From NCBI GenBank assembly GCA_029213005.1, contig JARGPI010000003.1:1-64000 (forward strand): DNA of 64,000 nt. The letters are read 5' to 3'. Within the stretch, counting starts at the first letter, position 1, and the number at the start of each line of letters is the position of its first letter. Shown piece by piece: positions 52,924 to 61,759 of the stretch. The position numbers were made by a program, and so were the translations under genes. The notes below the pieces were generated by a model. It did not search any database. It saw only the letters and a program-made list of their open reading frames with translations, and was not told the DNA's origin. Source of the DNA: Verrucomicrobiales bacterium. Lineage in GTDB: Bacteria; Verrucomicrobiota; Verrucomicrobiia; Verrucomicrobiales; DEV007.

Positions 52924-55128
52924 ATGCTATCTAATATTGAAGAGCGATTTCGATCTCATCAGGGTCCGTTGACGGAGTCCCTGGTTCGGTCGCCGGGAAA
53001 ATTTGGGTTGGGTCAGGTTCCTGTGAACGTAAGCCCCGATGCGACGACTTCTAGTGTCTGCGGTTACTGTTCGACGGGGTGTTCCTTAAAGATTCACCTG
53101 AAGGACGGACAGGCGGTTAATCTGACGCCGGATCCGGGATATCCGGTTAACCGCGGGATGGCCTGTCCTAAAGGATGGGAGGCTCTCACTCCACTCGCGG
53201 CCACGGATCGAGCTCTGCAACCACAGATCCGGGAAACCCGGGGAGGAGATCTCAAACCTCTCGATTGGACCGGTGCGGCCCAACATTTTTGTGAGCGGAT
53301 TCAGTCGATTCAGGAAGCACACGGTAAAGATTCGGTTGCCTTTCTGAGCACCGGTCAAATCTGTACGGAGGAAATGGCTCTCCTCGGGGCGCTCGCGAAA
53401 TTCGGAATGGGTATGACCCATGGCGATGGAAATACCCGCCAGTGTATGGCAACCGCGGTGCGGGCTTATAAAGAATCCTTCGGTTTCGATGCTCCTCCCT
53501 ATACTTATGCGGACTTTGAGGAATCGGATGTCATCGTTTTGATCGGTTCAAATCTTTGCGTGGCGCATCCCATAATGTGGCAGCGGGTTTTAAATAATCC
53601 AAACTCTCCGGAGATCATTGTGGTCGATCCCCGAATGACGGAGACAGCAATGCAGGCGACGCAACACGTGCCGCTCCGCCCTAAATCAGACCTCGCCCTT
53701 TTCTATGGAATAGCGAACCGTCTGATTCAAAAGGGGATGATCGATCAGGACTACATTGATCGTCATACCAGCAAATTTGAGGCGTTCGCGGCATTTGTGG
53801 GTCAGTTTGATTTGGAGAAAACCCTGGAGGTATCAGGTCTGCCTGCGGATGATTTCGAACGCCTCGTCGACAAAATCGGCATGGGCCAGCGGGTTTCGTT
53901 CTGGTGGACGATGGGGGTTAACCAGGGGCATGAAGCGACCCGGACGGCTCAGGCGATTATTAATCTAGCTCTGATGACCGGTAATATGGGGCGGCCCGGC
54001 ACCGGCGCAAACTCGATCACCGGGCAGTGTAACGCGATGGGTTCCCGTCTCTTTAGTAACACGACCTGTCTCCCGGCGGGACGGGCCTACAGCAATGAGG
54101 CGGATAGGCAATATGTCGCGGAAACGCTGGGCATTGATGAATCCTGTATCCAGACAGAGCCGGGCTGGGCTTACGATCAGATTATTGATGGTATAGAGTC
54201 GGGAAAAATAAAAGCGCTGTGGGTTATTGCCACCAATGGAGCGCATTCCTGGATCGATCAAAACCGCTTCCGGCGTTTGATGGGAAAGCTGGATTTTCTC
54301 GTCGTTCAAGATATCTACTCGTCCACCGACACAGCGGAGTATGCGGATTTGATTCTCCCTGCCGCAGGGTGGGGGGAAAAGGAAGGCACTTTTATCAATT
54401 CCGAAAGACGGATTGGATTGAATAAGAAGGTGCGTTATGCGCCGGGCGAAGCTCTGTCTGATTATTCCATATTCCGGTTGCTGGGAGCCGCCTGGGGCGG
54501 ATTGGATTGGTTGGAACGGTGGCATTCTCCGGAAGCTGCATTTCAAATGCTAAAGAAATTATCGATTGGTCAGCCCTGTGACTTTTCGGGTATCACCGAC
54601 TATTCTATGATCGACGAATCCGGAATCCAGTGGCCGTTCCCTTCCCCAAATGACGGTGACTTCGATCAGGAAAGACGCTTGTTTGAGGATGGGGCTTTCT
54701 ATACTTCGGATCAGCGAGCCAAATTCGTCTGGGATCTCCCCGTACCGCCTCCTGAGACAGTGAGTGCTCGTTTTCCTCTGGAATTAATTACCGGAAGGGG
54801 GAGTTCCGGACAGTGGCATACTCAGACCAGAACCGGGAAGTCGGAGATTTTAAATAAGATCAATCCGAAAACCAATTATGTGGAAGTTAACCCGGCCGAT
54901 GCTCTGGAGATGGATCTCCAATCGGAAGAGCTGGTGGAGGTGATGTCGCGCCGCGGAAAATGTGTCGTTCGGTGTGTCGTGACGCCGAATGTCTCCCGGG
55001 GGCAGGTCTTCATGCCAATGCATTTTGTCGAAACCAATCGATTGACTCTGGGAGCGTTTGACCCGCATTCCAGGCAGCCGTCATACAAGCACTGCGCGGT
55101 GCGGATTCGAAAGCAGGTTGAGAAGTAG
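52924..55128 (+). CDS. nasA: Assimilatory nitrate reductase catalytic subunit
   Basis: A bis-MGD molybdenum enzyme of 734 aa. A [4Fe-4S] site is formed by C46, C49, C53 and C81 (CGYCSTGC ... ACPKGW). The molybdenum ligand is probably C174 in [40 protein letters not shown] and the C-terminal [19 protein letters not shown] contain cofactor contacts. No Tat signal is present, so it stays in the cytoplasm. The C-terminal 2Fe-2S domain of some NasA proteins is missing. It is the last gene of the operon. Confidence 0.92.
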   Translation: MLSNIEERFRSHQGPLTESLVRSPGKFGLGQVPVNVSPDATTSSVCGYCSTGCSLKIHLKDGQAVNLTPDPGYPVNRGMACPKGWEALTPLAATDRALQPQIRETRGGDLKPLDWTGAAQHFCERIQSIQEAHGKDSVAFLSTGQICTEEMALLGALAKFGMGMTHGDGNTRQCMATAVRAYKESFGFDAPPYTYADFEESDVIVLIGSNLCVAHPIMWQRVLNNPNSPEIIVVDPRMTETAMQATQHVPLRPKSDLALFYGIANRLIQKGMIDQDYIDRHTSKFEAFAAFVGQFDLEKTLEVSGLPADDFERLVDKIGMGQRVSFWWTMGVNQGHEATRTAQAIINLALMTGNMGRPGTGANSITGQCNAMGSRLFSNTTCLPAGRAYSNEADRQYVAETLGIDESCIQTEPGWAYDQIIDGIESGKIKALWVIATNGAHSWIDQNRFRRLMGKLDFLVVQDIYSSTDTAEYADLILPAAGWGEKEGTFINSERRIGLNKKVRYAPGEALSDYSIFRLLGAAWGGLDWLERWHSPEAAFQMLKKLSIGQPCDFSGITDYSMIDESGIQWPFPSPNDGDFDQERRLFEDGAFYTSDQRAKFVWDLPVPPPETVSARFPLELITGRGSSGQWHTQTRTGKSEILNKINPKTNYVEVNPADALEMDLQSEELVEVMSRRGKCVVRCVVTPNVSRGQVFMPMHFVETNRLTLGAFDPHSRQPSYKHCAVRIRKQVEK

Positions 55129-55157
55129 TGAATCCCCTCCAGTTTCGTTACAGTATT

Positions 55158-55192
55158 TGTACCCTGTCCCATCCCGGAGTGTACAGGGTACA
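55158..55192. repeat. 22-bp-phased palindromic repeat, locus 5 (two units)
   Basis: TGTACCCTGTCCC at 55158-55170 and inverted TGTACAGGGTACA at 55180-55192, with a 22-bp step. It lies in the gap after nasA and may act as a hairpin there. Confidence 0.8.
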
Positions 55193-55222
55193 ATGGAGCT
55201 CCGCTAAGATTTACCCGGGTCC

Positions 55223-55312
55223 TGTGATGCGGACACTCTTGTCCGCAGTTCGCTGATTCTCTGATCGCTGGGCTTCGGGGAAATGCGGACAGGAGTGTCC
55301 GTCCGCATCACA
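55223..55312. repeat. REP-like inverted repeat
   Basis: Left arm TGTGATGCGGAC-ACTCTTGTCCGCA (55223-55247) and right arm 55284-55312, whose reverse complement differs by a 4-bp GGAC insertion and one base. The arms enclose about 36 bp. Such an element could form a long hairpin and serve as the operon's end, although there is no T-run. Confidence 0.7.
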
Positions 55313-55344
55313 AAGCTATGCATTTGGAACCTGTCAGAGCAATA

Positions 55345-56676
55345 CTACTTGCTGAGGTCGCAGCGGATCAGTTCTTTGTCGTTTCTGACAATGATTGATT
55401 GATTTGCAAAGGCAGGGGCTGTCCATACCACGTCTCTACCGAAAGCTTCATTGGTTGGTTCCAGTAGTTTCATCCGGCCTCTCTCGTCGTAGCCTTCCGG
55501 AGTCAGGTCGGCGATAACCAGTTCACCTTTTTCGTTAAAGATATAGAAAAGACCGTTTGTCGAGTTCCGAGTGAGGAAAGCGGTGCCATGTCGGGAACCT
55601 CGTTGTGGAAGGTCATCGCCGAAGATGGGGCGGGCATCAGTCCAGATTCGTTCTCCATCACTGAGGCGGGCGCAAATCAGCAAGCTGGTATCAATATCGG
55701 GACCATAGATATATCCATCGTGGAGGTAGGGGGTGCCGTTTGCGGCAAATACGGCTTCTTTGGGCTTTGCCTTCCAGACGATTTTCGCCGACGGGGTATT
55801 ATCGTCCAGTTCAATGAGGGCTCCATTCCTGCCGTGTCCGCTTGCGTAAAGGTATTTACCTGATTTCCGGGGCGACATGATGGCCATTCCATAGGCGGGT
55901 TTCACAGGCAGGGACCAGTAGACTTCTCCCGTTTCCGGATTCAGAGAATTGAGGGCCTGGGCGTGCCAGATGAGGAGTTGGTCCACTCCGGCGTGATTGA
56001 TCATGGTCGGCGGGCTGTAGCCTTGTTCTACGGCTGAGAGCGCTTTCCATTTTTCCGCACCGGTATCTTTATCGAACGCGACGGCAATGCTGCCTTCCCC
56101 GCCGACCACACAATAAAGCGTGTTTCCGGAGACCAGGGGATGAGAGGAAAAACCCCAGATGGGAGCTTCGGTTTGGTATTCTTTCACGAGATCTTTTTCC
56201 CAGACCAGGTCACCGTTTTCTGCGTCGAGGCATAGCAGATTTCCTTCCGCGCCGAGAGCGTAGACCTTTCCGTCGGCCACGGTGGTCGTAGTGCGGGGAC
56301 CACTGGCGTAGGACAGGAAATAGGGCCGGTCGTAACTGTGGGTCCACAGTTCCTTACCGGTCTCAAAGTCGAAACATCGCACTCTTTCCTGGCCTTCCAG
56401 TTTGTCGCGCCCGCTGGGGTTGTTTGCGAGCTCTCCGGAAGTTTTCACGTAATCCATCACATAGACTTTTCCGTAGGCGACAGCTGGACCGCTGTAGCCC
56501 AGGCCGACAGGAACTCTCCAGGTGATTTTTGGAGGTGCCTCAGTGGTTTCGATTACATTGGCTTCATTCCAGTTGGCGTCGTTGTTGCTGCCCAGCCAGC
56601 GGGGCCATTCGTCGGCGAAGGTGTGAGTGACGGTAAGGCTGAGAATCGTGAGTGCCAGGATGCGATGAAATTTCAT
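55345..56676 (-). CDS. Secreted PQQ-like beta-propeller protein
   Basis: A protein of 443 aa with a signal peptide (ILALTILSLTVTHTFA). Blades carry W-motifs: ADEWPRWLGSNNDANWNE, KITWRVPVGLGYSGPAVAYGK, GKELWTHSY and GDLVWEKDLVK. No catalytic Asp/Glu/Ca site of PQQ dehydrogenases is clear. It resembles the protein at 29368-30585 in design. It converges with the nitrate operon. Confidence 0.88.
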   Translation of the reverse strand: MKFHRILALTILSLTVTHTFADEWPRWLGSNNDANWNEANVIETTEAPPKITWRVPVGLGYSGPAVAYGKVYVMDYVKTSGELANNPSGRDKLEGQERVRCFDFETGKELWTHSYDRPYFLSYASGPRTTTTVADGKVYALGAEGNLLCLDAENGDLVWEKDLVKEYQTEAPIWGFSSHPLVSGNTLYCVVGGEGSIAVAFDKDTGAEKWKALSAVEQGYSPPTMINHAGVDQLLIWHAQALNSLNPETGEVYWSLPVKPAYGMAIMSPRKSGKYLYASGHGRNGALIELDDNTPSAKIVWKAKPKEAVFAANGTPYLHDGYIYGPDIDTSLLICARLSDGERIWTDARPIFGDDLPQRGSRHGTAFLTRNSTNGLFYIFNEKGELVIADLTPEGYDERGRMKLLEPTNEAFGRDVVWTAPAFANQSIIVRNDKELIRCDLSK

Positions 56677-56742
56677 TTTCTAAGAAGAAGGTGGTGTTTT
56701 TAGCTGTCCTATGGACGCTCGGCGGCTTCGAAAATTAACAAA

Positions 56743-56764
56743 AGATTTGTCGCTAAGCAAATCT
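56743..56764. repeat. Short inverted repeat in the divergent gap
   Basis: AGATTTG / CAAATCT arms with an 8-nt loop, upstream of the PQQ protein gene. It may be a hairpin or an operator. Confidence 0.35.
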
Positions 56765-56928
56765 GAGGCTCTGCGTCGCCCGGTTCAAAACCGTGGCACG
56801 ATAAAGTTCCAGCTTTTGGTTGTTCAACCCCTAATTCTTTGTAGCTTAACGATGTTCCGGCGTTTCTCCTTCTTTTGGGAGTCTAAATTAGTTGACAATG
56901 ATTGAAGATTAAGATAAACGAATTTATT

Positions 56929-57126
56929 ATGAGAACGTTATGTGTGATTTTCGGGGCCGTCTTATTGTTATTTTCCGGAATTTGTATCATTCATTATCAA
57001 GGGGACATTCGAGGTGCTAAATTCGAAAAAGCTCCCAGTCTCAACAACGTTCTCAATTTGTTGACCAGCGACAAAGACGGTTTTTCAGTCACTTACTCGG
57101 TTGAGCCGAGAACTTTGATCGATTAA
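56929..57126 (+). CDS. Small membrane-anchored protein
   Basis: A protein of 65 aa starting MRTLCVIFGAVLLLFSGICI, a single hydrophobic helix, followed by a polar tail. It may be a signal anchor or lipoprotein-like peptide. I do not recognise a family. It converges with the methyltransferase gene 15 bp away. The start at 56902 (TTG) would add nine residues. Confidence 0.5.
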   Translation: MRTLCVIFGAVLLLFSGICIIHYQGDIRGAKFEKAPSLNNVLNLLTSDKDGFSVTYSVEPRTLID

Positions 57127-57141
57127 TCGAGTCGAAGGTTT

Positions 57142-57879
57142 CTAGACCCGGCCAATCAAAAGCGTAAGCGGCCAGGTTACGGTCCGGTCACCCGGACCCC
57201 ATTCAGTTCTCAAAGTCTCGGCGATTCGATCAACCGGATCGCGGTCATGTTGGTTTTTAAAGCGTTGCACGGCTGACCAGGTTCTCAGGTAGGCCAGTGT
57301 CTGATCGGCTGACCAACGGAGTGTCATCTCGAAATCGGGAGGGGTTATTTTCGCGAAGGGGAAGGGGATGTCACGATATTGATTCTCGACATAGTGCCGA
57401 CCTTCCGGCCAGAAAGGATCGATCCCACCCGCGTAAAAGTCATTGATGATTTCGTCAATCCTGGAGCTGACTCGTGCCAGGCCATAGCTCCAGGCTGCCA
57501 CCACTCCACCAGGGCGGAGGACCCGGAAGCACTCTTCGTTGAATCGATCGAAATCGAACCAGTGAAGTGCCTGAGCGACAGTGACCAGATCGCACGAGGC
57601 TGAGGGGATTCCGCTCTTCTCAGCCGGGGCGACCCGGTAGTTTACTTTGGGGTGCGGTGAGGCGTTCTTTACCTGTTCGGCGCTGGCATCGGTGGCGATC
57701 ACCGCATTGTAAAACTCTGCCAGCGCCACGGCGGCTTGTCCGCTCCCCGTGGCGCAATCCCACGCGCATTCAGTCGACGGGGATTGATCCGCCAGATAGG
57801 CAAACAGTTCGCCGGGGTAGGTCGGGCGCTGTTTGGCATATTCCGGGGCGTGCCCGGAGAAATGATCTTCGAAGGACAA
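57142..57879 (-). CDS. Class I SAM-dependent methyltransferase
   Basis: A protein of 245 aa. The Rossmann motif I reads CAWDCATGSGQAAVALAE, then VIATDASAEQVKNA for motif II, VTVAQALHWFDFDRF and VLRPGGVVAAWSY. These match the UbiE/Ubie-like group acting on small molecules. The substrate is unknown. It lies 1 bp downstream of msrA on the same strand, so the two share a transcript. Confidence 0.88.
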   Translation of the reverse strand: MSFEDHFSGHAPEYAKQRPTYPGELFAYLADQSPSTECAWDCATGSGQAAVALAEFYNAVIATDASAEQVKNASPHPKVNYRVAPAEKSGIPSASCDLVTVAQALHWFDFDRFNEECFRVLRPGGVVAAWSYGLARVSSRIDEIINDFYAGGIDPFWPEGRHYVENQYRDIPFPFAKITPPDFEMTLRWSADQTLAYLRTWSAVQRFKNQHDRDPVDRIAETLRTEWGPGDRTVTWPLTLLIGRV

Positions 57880-57880
57880 A

Positions 57881-58570
57881 TCAGTTGCCTTTGTGCTTAT
57901 CCTTGAACTTCGCGTCTTTGAACAGCTTAAAGAGTTTTGGTGGGATCAATGCGTTACAATATCCGTTGGCGGGATTTCTCGCATAGTAATCCTGATGGTA
58001 TTCTTCAGCGTCCCAGAAGGTATCGATTTCGCGCAGTTCGGTGACGAGCTCCTTCGAAAATTTGCCGGAAGCGTTCATTTTAGCGATCGACTCCTCAGCC
58101 GCTTTTTTCTGTAGATCGTCGTGATAGAAAATAATGGAGCGGTACTGAATTCCTTTATCAGCACCCTGCTGGTCTTTGCTGGTGGGGTCGTGAATGATCC
58201 AAAACGCATCGAGCAGAAGGCTGTAATCAATCTTTTCCGGATCAAAGGCTACCTGCACCACTTCGATGTGACCGGTGTTGTTCGCTTTGTTACAGACTTC
58301 CTCGTAGGTGGGGTTTTTAGATGTGCCGCCCATGTAACCGGATTTTACCGATTCAATTCCGTCGATTTGCTCCAGAACGGCTTCAACACACCAAAAGCAG
58401 CCTCCTCCGAGCGTTGCGATTTCTAAGTTCTCCATGTTTTTTTCTTTTGGAGCCTTCTGCTCCGCAGTCTTGTCCGCGGCGATGGTTTTCAGGCCGCTCA
58501 TAAACCATACGCTCGAGATGGCGAACAGTCCCGCCATCCATAACGACTTTTTGTCCAGATTTCGAATCAT
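57881..58570 (-). CDS. msrA: Peptide-methionine (S)-S-oxide reductase, membrane-anchored
   Basis: A protein of 229 aa. A hydrophobic segment (WMAGLFAISSVWFMSGL, residues 11-27) tethers or exports it. The MsrA core follows: GGGCFWCVEAVL with catalytic C58, GYMGG, and the YHQDYYARNP block. With the exported anchor it would repair oxidised periplasmic proteins, in contrast to the cytoplasmic MsrB of this window. Confidence 0.93.
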   Translation of the reverse strand: MIRNLDKKSLWMAGLFAISSVWFMSGLKTIAADKTAEQKAPKEKNMENLEIATLGGGCFWCVEAVLEQIDGIESVKSGYMGGTSKNPTYEEVCNKANNTGHIEVVQVAFDPEKIDYSLLLDAFWIIHDPTSKDQQGADKGIQYRSIIFYHDDLQKKAAEESIAKMNASGKFSKELVTELREIDTFWDAEEYHQDYYARNPANGYCNALIPPKLFKLFKDAKFKDKHKGN

Positions 58571-58720
58571 CAGGGACTTTTCAACGCTTCTCCCTCAATC
58601 TCAAGGCCCACATCTCCGTGACTTGGCGAAGTTTCGCCAATAAATCCGATTAAAGGCTTTACTTAGGGAATAACTATTCTATAACAATGGCATACTTATT
58701 TGGAAAAAGACGGTGATTGA

Positions 58721-58954
58721 ATGGCAAGGCCAAAAAATTCGGCGGAAACAACACAGCTAACGCTGTCGACTACGCCGCAGGTCAAACAGCTGCTCGAGGA
58801 GCTGTCTACCTCAGGGTATTACGGTAAAAATGCTGCGGAAACGGCAGCAATCTTGCTAACAGAGAAGATCAGAGAGCTTCAGGCGAAGGGGCAGGCACCT
58901 GCTCCGCGCTACCGAGTGACTGAGATTCGACCCGACGACAACGACCAATCCTGA
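58721..58954 (+). CDS. Small RHH-like conserved protein
   Basis: A protein of 77 aa starting MARPKNSAETTQLTLSTTPQ. A beta strand (TQLTLSTTPQVKQLLEEL) followed by two helices is like ribbon-helix-helix DNA-binding folds. A polar tail ends it. It is followed after 11 bp by a second small gene, so the two are probably cotranscribed. It may be a small regulator, but the fold is only inferred. Confidence 0.6.
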   Translation: MARPKNSAETTQLTLSTTPQVKQLLEELSTSGYYGKNAAETAAILLTEKIRELQAKGQAPAPRYRVTEIRPDDNDQS

Positions 58955-58965
58955 CCACACACACC

Positions 58966-59202
58966 ATGTATTACGACAACGATTCAGAAAGCCGCACCCA
59001 AATCGAGAACGAGAGAATCCTCAAAATGATCAGTAGCTCACCAGCCGAAGCCTGTTCATCTGATCCAAAGGTGAAAGCAGCGTTTGAGGAGAGCTTACGG
59101 CATCTTGCCGAAGATATTATCGAATATAATCCCAGCCTGGCACACATTCTTCTTGGTATGAGTGATGGCGGCGACCCTGCCAGCTTGCACGGTCGCAATT
59201 AA
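58966..59202 (+). CDS. Small acidic hypothetical protein
   Basis: A protein of 78 aa, acidic and helical (AFEESLRHLAEDIIEYNPSL). I recognise no family. It sits between the RHH-like gene and a strong terminator, so the two genes form a unit. A toxin-antitoxin pair is conceivable, but nothing in the sequence shows it. Confidence 0.55.
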   Translation: MYYDNDSESRTQIENERILKMISSSPAEACSSDPKVKAAFEESLRHLAEDIIEYNPSLAHILLGMSDGGDPASLHGRN

Positions 59203-59231
59203 CGCTCCGATTCAATTTTTCATTCATTGCG

Positions 59232-59273
59232 AATGCGTGTCGCCGAAGTCGTTCGGTGGCACGCATTTTTTTT
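59232..59273 (+). terminator. Strong terminator after the small gene pair
   Basis: AATGCGTG-x8 / x8-CACGCATT long stem with a GTCG loop and an 8-T run. Confidence 0.93.
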
Positions 59274-59311
59274 GATTTGGAATCCGTCGGCGATGAGCGA
59301 ACTGGTAAGGC

Positions 59312-60307
59312 ATGTGGTTTGAGGAACTCATGGGCTTTACTGAGGAGAATCCCTCGCAAGTCCGGCAGAACTGTTGCTGTGAGGATGGGATGCTTCGGTC
59401 TTTGGTAAACGGAGCGGAATATCATATCGGGGAATTTGAATTGGTATCACTCGGGGAGCTGCGGGACCGAACCGCGGCGTCTGCTTTCGATTCAGCGATA
59501 GAGATTCAGGAAGTGGTTGGTGATGTGCAGGAAATGCACCGGGATCCTGAAAACGAGGGCGCCCTTTTTCAGGTCGCCTCTCAGTTTAATTTACTGGAAA
59601 TGACAGGCCCCGGAGTCACTCCGGAGCGGGGTGTCGGTATTTATCAATACGATAAAACACAGGGGCCTGCCTGTGCAATTGCCTGTGGCGCGGGAACGAT
59701 CTACCGGAACTATTTTATACCCGTCGCAGGTCAAACCGGACAAAGTGAAAGCTATCAACTGGATGGTTTGGCCGGGCTTGGCGGGGCGTTGGGTAACCAA
59801 AATGGAGATCTCTGGACGATGCGAAATGGCTACGCACTGCCGAGTCTGGAGGGGTTGCTTGCGATTCAGAAACGATTAAGCGATGCCTCGGAAGCGAGTC
59901 TGGATAATTACCGCAGCTTACTTCAGTTTGGTTGGCACAAAGATACTCAAGTAACCATCGGAGGGAGTCGACATCGAGTCGGGCAGATTTATTGCTCTGC
60001 TCTACCCATTGCCTACTCGGAAGTTGGAAGCCGGGCGGTATGGGAACCCTTTGCGCGTCTCGTTTTGGAGGCGGCTTACGAAGCTACCATACGGGCTGCT
60101 TTACTGAATTGTGAAAGCACCGGGAATCAAAATATCTATTTGACCCTGTTGGGAGGCGGAGCTTTTGGTAATGTAAGCAGTTGGATCATAGATGCTATCA
60201 GGCGGGCCCTTTTAACTGTGGAAGCCAGTGGGCTGAAGGTCAGTATCGTTAGTTATGGGGGACCAAGGAAGGTGGTATCGGATTTGGTAGCGGAGTTTCA
60301 ACAATGA
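59312..60307 (+). CDS. Conserved hypothetical protein, possibly macro-domain-like
   Basis: A protein of 331 aa starting MWFEELMGFTEENPSQVRQN. Striking conserved-looking blocks are EMTGPGVTPERGVGIYQYD, ACAIACGAGTIYRNYF, LGNQNGDLWTMRNGYALP and YLTLLGGGAFGNVSSWI. The last one recalls the macro-domain tail where a glycine-rich loop precedes a helix, so ADP-ribose-type binding is possible but speculative. No catalytic pattern could be assigned. It overlaps the next gene by 4 bp, and they form an operon. Confidence 0.6.
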   Translation: MWFEELMGFTEENPSQVRQNCCCEDGMLRSLVNGAEYHIGEFELVSLGELRDRTAASAFDSAIEIQEVVGDVQEMHRDPENEGALFQVASQFNLLEMTGPGVTPERGVGIYQYDKTQGPACAIACGAGTIYRNYFIPVAGQTGQSESYQLDGLAGLGGALGNQNGDLWTMRNGYALPSLEGLLAIQKRLSDASEASLDNYRSLLQFGWHKDTQVTIGGSRHRVGQIYCSALPIAYSEVGSRAVWEPFARLVLEAAYEATIRAALLNCESTGNQNIYLTLLGGGAFGNVSSWIIDAIRRALLTVEASGLKVSIVSYGGPRKVVSDLVAEFQQ

Positions 60308-60852
60308 GTTTTTCCAGATTTCTCAGACTGCGGTGGTTTCTGCTCGCAATCGCTTTTCCTCTATTTGTGCTTTGGCTGGTCTGGCCGGTGGAAACCTACG
60401 ATGGGTATGCGCCAACCTATTTGGCGGTAACGGAAAAACCAAAATCGGAATTTCTCGGCGTAGTGAAGGTGAAAAAGTTTCCCAATCCCTGGGATGCGGC
60501 CCACTACATCGAAGAGGAAACCCGGCCCTTGTTCCGAAAGTTCAAAGTGCCGGACTCGAAAGTAAAGGTCTACTGGTCAACTCACACGGGAAGTTCGCTA
60601 CCCGGGGACCTCTATTTCCGCCGGAACAATTTGGTTTGGAAAATCGCTCCGGCAGATAAGATAGGTGAGCTATCGCGAGGTGATAAAGTCTGGGTAGCTA
60701 CAGTTGAAGATTTAGCCTCGAAAACCGATCATATTTTTACCACCGGCACTCTGGAATCTTCACAGATTGAAATCCGTAAAGTGATGAGGTGGCGATTGTT
60801 TTTCGAGGCCCCCTACAAGAACCTTCGAGAGCGAATCAGGAAGTTATTTTAG
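60304..60852 (+). CDS. Hypothetical protein with N-terminal membrane anchor
   Basis: A protein of 182 aa. One hydrophobic helix (WFLLAIAFPLFVLWLVW, residues 11-27) precedes a soluble domain with basic character. No family recognised. It overlaps the upstream gene (ATGA) and its stop overlaps the convergent SPFH gene by 4 bp. Confidence 0.65.
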   Translation: MSFSRFLRLRWFLLAIAFPLFVLWLVWPVETYDGYAPTYLAVTEKPKSEFLGVVKVKKFPNPWDAAHYIEEETRPLFRKFKVPDSKVKVYWSTHTGSSLPGDLYFRRNNLVWKIAPADKIGELSRGDKVWVATVEDLASKTDHIFTTGTLESSQIEIRKVMRWRLFFEAPYKNLRERIRKLF

Positions 60853-61742
60853 CGGCTGGTTTCGAGGGCTTTTAGCACATCAGTAGCGGCTCCATCCGGG
60901 AGGAGAATGATTTGGCCGTCGCTGTTGATCAGTTTTTCCGCCTCGAGAATTTCGAATAATATAGCAAGGACCTCGGGGTCTTCCCCGATATTCTTCAAGG
61001 TTTCCCCAACGAGGCGGGGGCGAACCGCGTGGGCTTTCGCAAATTCGATCGAGGCTTCCCGGTCAGCGGCAGATTTGATGATGTCGACCTGGTTATCTCC
61101 GGCCTGACGAATCGCCGAGGTGACCTGAGTTAAGCGGTTGACTACTTTCTGCTCAATTTGGTGAATCATTCCGGCATCGCGAAAATGGACTTTTCGTATA
61201 TAGACGGAACCGAGTTCATAACCCCACTGTTCCGATTTGGGTGAGACTTCTGACCTGACTTCCCGACTCATCATGTGGCGGTCCTGCAGCATGTCATCAA
61301 GCGGCATATTGCTGAGACTTCGGACCGTTGTATTCGTCACATTGGCGCGAAGTGAGCCTTCCGGGTCGCTGTTTTCAAACAAATAGGCGACCGGGTCTGT
61401 GATCCGTTTTTCATACCACACTCCGATACCCATCGGGGTGCCTTCTTCTGAATTGACGGCCCGACTCCTGAGGTAGCGTTGATCGAGGCGCATATCCAGG
61501 GTGTGGACTTTTCCAAAGAATCGTACCAGCAGAACATGAGGGCCGATTTTGAGTGGTAGTAGGTGAAGTCCCGGCTCGGCAATGGTACCGATAACTTTAC
61601 CAAAAAGGACATAAACTTTGCAGCTTGCCTCTTGCACAGTGGTGAAGAAACAAAATCCTTTGAGGATTCCGAGTAGCAGGGGCAGTCCGAGCATCATCAC
61701 AACAAAGGTGATTACGGTAGCAGTAACAATTTCTGAAAACAT
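60849..61742 (-). CDS. SPFH/Band 7 domain protein
   Basis: A protein of 297 aa. An N-terminal hydrophobic hairpin region (VTATVITFVVMMLGLPLLLGI) is followed by the SPFH core (LHLLPLKIGPHVLLVRFFGKVHTLD, DPEGSLRANVTNTTVRSLSN). The typical coiled coil (ADREASIEFAKAHAVRPRLV) is in the C-terminal part. Stomatin-like proteins form membrane microdomains. It follows a second SPFH gene, 17 bp upstream, so they probably form hetero-oligomers. Confidence 0.85.
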   Translation of the reverse strand: MFSEIVTATVITFVVMMLGLPLLLGILKGFCFFTTVQEASCKVYVLFGKVIGTIAEPGLHLLPLKIGPHVLLVRFFGKVHTLDMRLDQRYLRSRAVNSEEGTPMGIGVWYEKRITDPVAYLFENSDPEGSLRANVTNTTVRSLSNMPLDDMLQDRHMMSREVRSEVSPKSEQWGYELGSVYIRKVHFRDAGMIHQIEQKVVNRLTQVTSAIRQAGDNQVDIIKSAADREASIEFAKAHAVRPRLVGETLKNIGEDPEVLAILFEILEAEKLINSDGQIILLPDGAATDVLKALETSR

Positions 61743-61759
61743 AATAGTAAACGGGGTGA

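Noticed and set aside
56711..56905. A 64-aa open frame on the + strand
   Set aside because: It has no conserved features and covers an AT-rich gap with an inverted repeat.
56892..56920. TTGACA as a -35 for the small membrane protein
   Set aside because: No good -10 box lies at 16-18 bp, and the leader would be too short.
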